A DNA stretch of 64,000 nucleotides from Leucogyrophana mollusca. Its lineage: Eukaryota; Basidiomycota; Agaricomycetes; Boletales. The notes below the pieces were generated by a model, which saw nothing but the letters and a program-made list of their open reading frames with translations, had not been told where the DNA came from and made no database searches. A program made the translations under genes and the position numbers. Positions 59,519 through 64,000 of the stretch are shown one piece after another (within the stretch, counting starts at the first letter, position 1; each line of letters opens with the position of its first letter). The stretch spans positions 20,168 to 84,167 of the forward strand of contig MU266445.1 of NCBI GenBank assembly GCA_021014945.1. Direction: 5' to 3'.

Positions 59519-60929
59519 TTTTGGTGGGTACTTACGGACATGAACCGTTCTTTGCGCAGAGTTTTCCCCAGGGTTTAGAGCTTATCGTGTGTTTGCATTG
59601 TTATGTTACGTCTCATGCTGCATGTTGTTCCCACTGCCGTCAGCTCCTGTAGGCCTTGTTAGCCCACACCGAGTTAAAGAGCTGTGAAAGAACGTACGCG
59701 CATTCGAGGGAGAGTTCGACTGCACGAGCGCAAGCCCAACCCTTGCTTGGTCTACCCGAACAAGCAACCAGTAGGATATTCTAATGTTAGCCTGTGTATG
59801 ACATGGCAAAGAGTTGAGGACAACAAACGGTCACACAATATTATCACCTCGGCCGCATCCCTGGTGTCCTTGCTTGATCACCTCCGATCATTCCAAGCGA
59901 TCGCTGATCGTTTACGGGCGTCAATAAATTGCAGGCCTGCAATCGTCCAGTAGTTCTCTAACATCGAACCTGCAAACTTCATCAGTCGATGGATGCAGAT
60001 ACCGTGACAGGAAGACCGAGTGTATTCAAATGTCTAAAATACCTAAGATGAAACAGTTTCGATCCTCGTATCCATTTGTTGGGCCCCATGCATTGTCCAG
60101 TGACAATGGAATAGCGACACCACAAAGAGAAAAGGAGATAGGGAAAAGAAGATCCCCCGACGACACAAGCCGATCGTGCAGTGGCAAGGTTATCGCGCCC
60201 CCCGAGTTGCAAGCAGAGCTTGAGAGGTCAAGGGTGGCAAAAATATGATAACCAAAGACTGGAGGCGATGCCTCCATGATAGTGGTTAAGATGGGATGTT
60301 AAAAAATCACTGCCTGAAGGAATCCTTAAGGATGCCGCGCCTTGTCCCAAGCGTAGTGCAAGGTCAGGCGGTGTTTTGTGAAGCAATGGGAATTCTGGCT
60401 CGATAACAATTTATATGTGGTGAGGCGTGTGGGAGAATCATCAACTAACAAAGGATACTATAAACGTGCGTGACAAAATGCATTGCTCTGGGATTTTGGC
60501 ATGCACGACTAGGTTCACCCCGAAAGTTTTTTCTCTCATACGAAAAATCAGTAAAAGTCAGAGAAAGCAAGGTAACAAGTGTGTCTAGTAGACTGAAAAA
60601 TTTGAAGTAGACGGATGTTGTAGTTAGAGCCGTAGAAACCATTCTATGAAAAATTTGCACCAAGGTGGGAACGATAAGTGAACGATAGTAATACAACAGA
60701 ATACAACTAGCGACAACTCGTAGCCTCGTAGGCAGAGGTGGAACTCTGTCCTAACTTCAATTTCAAGTTGTACCGGGTAAGTGATGGAACTTCACTGCAC
60801 CTTGCCCCATCGTCACTAAACAATTACCGCAATGTAGGGCTCCTTTGCACCCCATTGAAACACCAGCAGTCAAGCTTTGTTCCGTGTCATTGTAGATTTT
60901 GTGCGTTGCTATATGTTGTGCTACATAGC
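59519..60929. other. Intergenic between convergent genes
   Basis: In 1.4 kb only short frames were seen. AT content rises toward 60.3-60.8 kb. No RNA gene or repeat was recognised. Confidence 0.55.
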
Positions 60930-62488
60930 TCATGCGTCGTCTTCGCTTTCCTCGTCCTCTTCAGCCTCCTCTATATGAGGTTGCCATTCTTCCTCTTCGC
61001 CTTCGCTCTCGTCTTCTTCATCAGCCACTGCGCGTTTCCGTTTCCCATTGGCCGGGAGATCGGTAGCCTCGCCCTCAGCTAACGTGACGCATGTCAGTCG
61101 CGTGCCTTTCGTATCGTACTCTGCAACAGGTTGAAGCTCAACTCTGTCTTGACTGTGCGCGGGCAGGGCAGCGAGGTCGTAAATATGTATTTTACCATCG
61201 GACGACACAGTGCAGGCGATGGTGGTGGATGTTCGGCCGAATTCCGATGTTTTATTGGGCGATGTCGGAAATGCGACTTGGAGCATTTCCACTGCTTTCA
61301 CGCTGACACAAACTCAGGTGCACCCTATGAAGTTCGGCAACTGTAAAGCGTACCGATTAGAATGCCCAACCATATCGGCGATGATCCTCGGAAGCGTATC
61401 AGGGTTGTCCGGGATCTCGTAGATCGATACTTTCTTGTCTTCGGCCGCTACGAACATAAGCTCGCCTGGGCCGTTGACGCGGTGGCAGAAACGGACGCTG
61501 TGAATGCGGGAGGGGTGCTGGATAGTATGACGGAGAACCATATCCTAAAATAACGCTCGTGACCCTGAAACTGGCAAACAGGAGATGGAGGTGGTAACAT
61601 ACAGTGGAAAACACATCTATCGACGATTGAGATTGCACCACGAATGATGAGCCTGTCACTGACCACCGTACCACTTCGCCTTCTAGACTCGGGATCAGTT
61701 TTTGTTGTAGGTTAAATTGGAGCACAATTCCTTGTCATACCTTTACCCAACTTCGTGCTGGCAGAACCTTTTCCGCGCATAAGATCCCACATACGCAGAG
61801 TCTTATCCTTACCGACACTGAGCGCGACCTTTCCCGATGGGTGTACCGCGACAGAGTTAACACGGCCCTTGTGGCCTTTTAGTGAGCGCAACACGGCCCA
61901 GTCGCGCGCTCGGAAGAGACATAAAGTCCCATCTTCAGATGCTGAGAGTAAATGAGACCTTGAAGGGAACTGAAGCTGTGTTATCGATCCTAGGCGTGAT
62001 CTAAGGTTCGTAATGAGTGAACAGATGGGTCAAGCTGACATACCTTCATGATGCATGAGGCCTCCAATTTCTTTCCGTCTCCGAAGATCCCACACCTTTA
62101 CAATCTCATCAGCACTCCCAGTGGCAAGCCATTTGCCCCCGTTCGGTGATGCAGCAACGGCTTTTATGCAGGAGACGTGCGCAGGAAAAATGAAGATCGG
62201 GTTGAGGTGAAACTGGTAACCAGAGTCCTCGCAAGTGATGGAGCCTTCGAGTCCATATAAAAGCTTTTCGTAAGATCCAGCGACAACTTTGAATGTGCAA
62301 GGTAACTTTGCTGAGGACGGTTCGGAAGCCTGGGCAGCTGGTTTCACCTTTTCTTTGCCCTTTGTAGATTTCGGTGCTGGAGATACGACGTCGGGCGGAG
62401 TAGGTTTTTTGCGCTCAAACACAGATTTTTCGATTCTGGCTCTCTTCAGTTTTCTTTCTGTGCTTTTATCGCCAGTAGTTCTGAGCAT
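60930..62488 (-). CDS. MAK11: Mak11/PAK1IP1-like WD40 ribosome biogenesis factor
   Basis: This is a nuclear WD40 protein for 60S ribosomal subunit maturation. From the ATG at 62486-62488 a basic, proline-rich head (KLKRARIEKSVFERKKP) precedes KVVAGSYEKLLYGLEGSI, the typical Mak11 opening. WD repeats follow: FIFPAHVSCIKAVAASPNGG, WLATGSADEIVKVWDLRRRK, LLSASEDGTLCLFRARDWAV, LRSLKGHKGRVNSVAVHPSG, LSVGKDKTLRMWDLMRGKGS. Later repeats include VRFCHRVNGPGELMFVAAED and TIACTVSSDGKIHIYDLAAL. The C-terminus is a basic patch (NGKRKRAV) and a long acidic tail rich in Glu and Asp. The TGA lies at 60930-60932. Seven or so exons keep the frame. It diverges from tubulin cofactor B across 111 bp. Confidence 0.93.
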
Positions 62489-62599
62489 TTTTTGAATCTG
62501 AACGGTATGAGGTAACTGTCAGAAGGATACACCTGGGCAGGAAAATAGCACTCGGACGGGAGCTTGTCCAAATCGGTCGATATAGTACAGCGAACCACC
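62489..62599. promoter_or_regulatory. Compact bidirectional promoter of MAK11 and TBCB
   Basis: Only 111 bases separate the two opposed start codons, so both 5' leaders and core promoters must be packed here or overlap. Confidence 0.6.
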
Positions 62600-63549
62600 A
62601 TGTCCTCCATGACTACAATCTTCGTCGTATCCCCAGATACGCGTTCCGAGCGACGTTTTGACCTTCACATAACCGTTGAACAGCTCAAAGTTGCGTACAT
62701 CCATCGCAATCACAGCCGTGTCTCACCAACATCGCGTCTTCAAGGCAAAGCTAGAGCTCATCACCGGAATACCTGTGCCAAACCAGCAAATATCCATCTT
62801 TGATGGCGAAAACGATACTCAAGCGGTCGCACATCTGACGGAAGATGCTCGATCGCTGGGATTCTATGGGCTCAGGAACATGCAGACTTTGAAGGTGGGG
62901 CACCGATGATCGTGATGGTGATCGCGATTGGGGCACTTGATTCAAACTTGGACACATGCTTTTTAGGTGGTAGACACAAACCCTTCAACTTCGTTCACAG
63001 GACAGCTCACAGATGTCTCGCAAGTCGAGAAGTTCGAACTTAGCGACGAAGCCTATGCGCAGCGACAGGGTATGCCATCCCGATTCTTTGCCTCTTGCTC
63101 AGGAGTTCAGACACGCGTAGACACTGTACTGGCGTATAAACAGCGGCACAAAGTCGGCCGTTTTGCACCTGCGAACGAGCATGTACCAGCTACCCCTCAA
63201 GTTGACATATCTCTTGGGTCACGGTGCGAGGTCGAGTCGAGCGAAGAGGGTTTCCACAAGCGAGGGACAGTGCGCTTCGTCGGGCCTACTAGCTTTGCGA
63301 AGACGGGTATCTGGGTAGGTGTTGAATATGATGAGCCGATTGGGAAGAATGATGGCTCGTGAGTGCTTCTCTCCTTTTTGCATAGCTATTCCTTCCCCAA
63401 CGCTGTGCATTGACGTATGATTTCGCAGTGTGCAAGGTGAAAGGTATTTCAATTGTTCCCCAAGTCATGGAGCTTTCGTTCGACCCGACAAAGTAAAAAT
63501 CGGTGATTTTCCCGTTGAGGAAATCAACTTCGACGATGAGGAAATGTAG
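62600..63549 (+). CDS. TBCB: Tubulin-folding cofactor B (CAP-Gly protein)
   Basis: This alpha-tubulin chaperone acts with cofactor E in tubulin heterodimer assembly and disassembly (yeast Alf1). The ATG at 62600 (a second follows nine bases on) begins the ubiquitin-like domain: IFVVSPDTRSERRFDLHITV, then EQLK joined by a short intron to AKLELITGIPVPNQQISIFD. The linker is SLGFYGLRNMQTLK, then VVDTNPSTSFTG and KFELSDEAYAQRQDTVLAYK. The C-terminal CAP-Gly domain has RGTVRFVGPTSFAKTGIWVG, VEYDEPIGKNDGS and VQGERYFNCSPSHGAFVRPD, which includes the GKNDG groove. It ends in an acidic EEM motif, the usual tubulin-binding terminus. The stop is the TAG at 63547-63549. Five introns with GT-AG ends. Confidence 0.95.
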
Positions 63550-64000
63550 ATTATGATGCAAGATGAAGCAGAATCATGAAGTATAATCTCGCAACTGACC
63601 ATAGACTCTCAAGCGACAAAAACGGGTCTGCGCCTCCTAAGTTGTCGTAACTCTCCGGAACCCAGCCGCTGCTTTGACACGCTATCATTATATACACCAG
63701 AGGCACAGCCCTTTTCGCGGTTGCCACAGATTGGGGGGAGAACTCGGGGATAGATTGTAAATGTGTGACTGGACACGTGTCACCCTCGGATTCATCAACG
63801 AATTTATTGTACGCAGTCGGATGTGTGACAGGCACGAATCCAACAATACGGATTTATTAATCGGTGCATATACGAATTTAACATCTGATGCAGAGAGTCT
63901 TTGTCAGCCACAGAGTCAACCACAGAGCCAGAATCTGTGGTCGGGTTCGTGGTACCTGTAGATAGAAATACGTTCTCAAGATCTGTGATAGGAACAGATT
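63550..64000. other. Intergenic, window end
   Basis: No gene was recognised. A short direct repeat with cacagag units occurs near 63907-63927. Confidence 0.5.

Overview
The window looks like nuclear DNA of an agaricomycete (mushroom-forming basidiomycete). Almost every gene is split by many short introns of about 45-65 bp with GT-AG ends. Several families are typical of that group: a DUF6533 seven-helix protein, a microsomal P450, three-cupredoxin laccases, an F-box/LRR protein and a degenerate CK1-type kinase. Housekeeping genes (RPB7, VPS10, GCV1, coronin, NOL8-like, MAK11, TBCB) are interspersed. All exon structures were assembled by hand from reading frame, splice signals and remembered family consensus; no search was run.

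Layout. 1-6.2 kb: intergenic DNA, a DUF6533 membrane protein (+) and a cytochrome P450 (+). 7.4-20.1 kb is a dense housekeeping block: RPB7 (+), VPS10 (-), an F-box protein whose frame is broken near its N-terminus (+), GCV1 (-) and coronin (+). 20.6-25.4 kb: one long ankyrin/RCC1/BTB protein of the IBtk type. 25.4-27.3 kb: accessory DNA with a 214-bp element bounded by perfect 23-bp inverted repeats, a G-rich minisatellite and a 140-aa predicted secreted protein. 27.8-33.4 kb: a FAD-dependent oxidoreductase containing a 15-nt micro-exon (-), then a CK1-type kinase with several lesions (-) and an unrecognised frame carrying two in-frame TAG codons (+). 34.0-40.7 kb: a Hua1-like zinc-ribbon protein (-), a NOL8-like RRM protein (+) and an ER/vacuolar M28 metallopeptidase of the ERMP1/Pff1 type (+).

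43.3-55.3 kb is an oxidative neighbourhood: laccase (+), monocarboxylate-type MFS transporter (-), second laccase (+) and questin-oxidase-like protein (+). All four reading frames look intact, with 0.6-2.3 kb of sparse DNA between them. The laccases would act outside the cell on phenolics, the transporter could move small organic acids, and questin-oxidase relatives open quinonoid rings. A shared pathway is an inference. 55.5-63.5 kb: a long coiled-coil protein (+), then MAK11 (-) and tubulin cofactor B (+) diverging from a 111-bp interval.

No tRNA, rRNA, CRISPR array or complete autonomous transposon was recognised. The most notable items are the laccase/MFS/laccase/questin-oxidase group, the decayed 30-33.4 kb block, the short direct repeat that breaks the F-box frame, the short inverted-repeat element and the small secreted protein.
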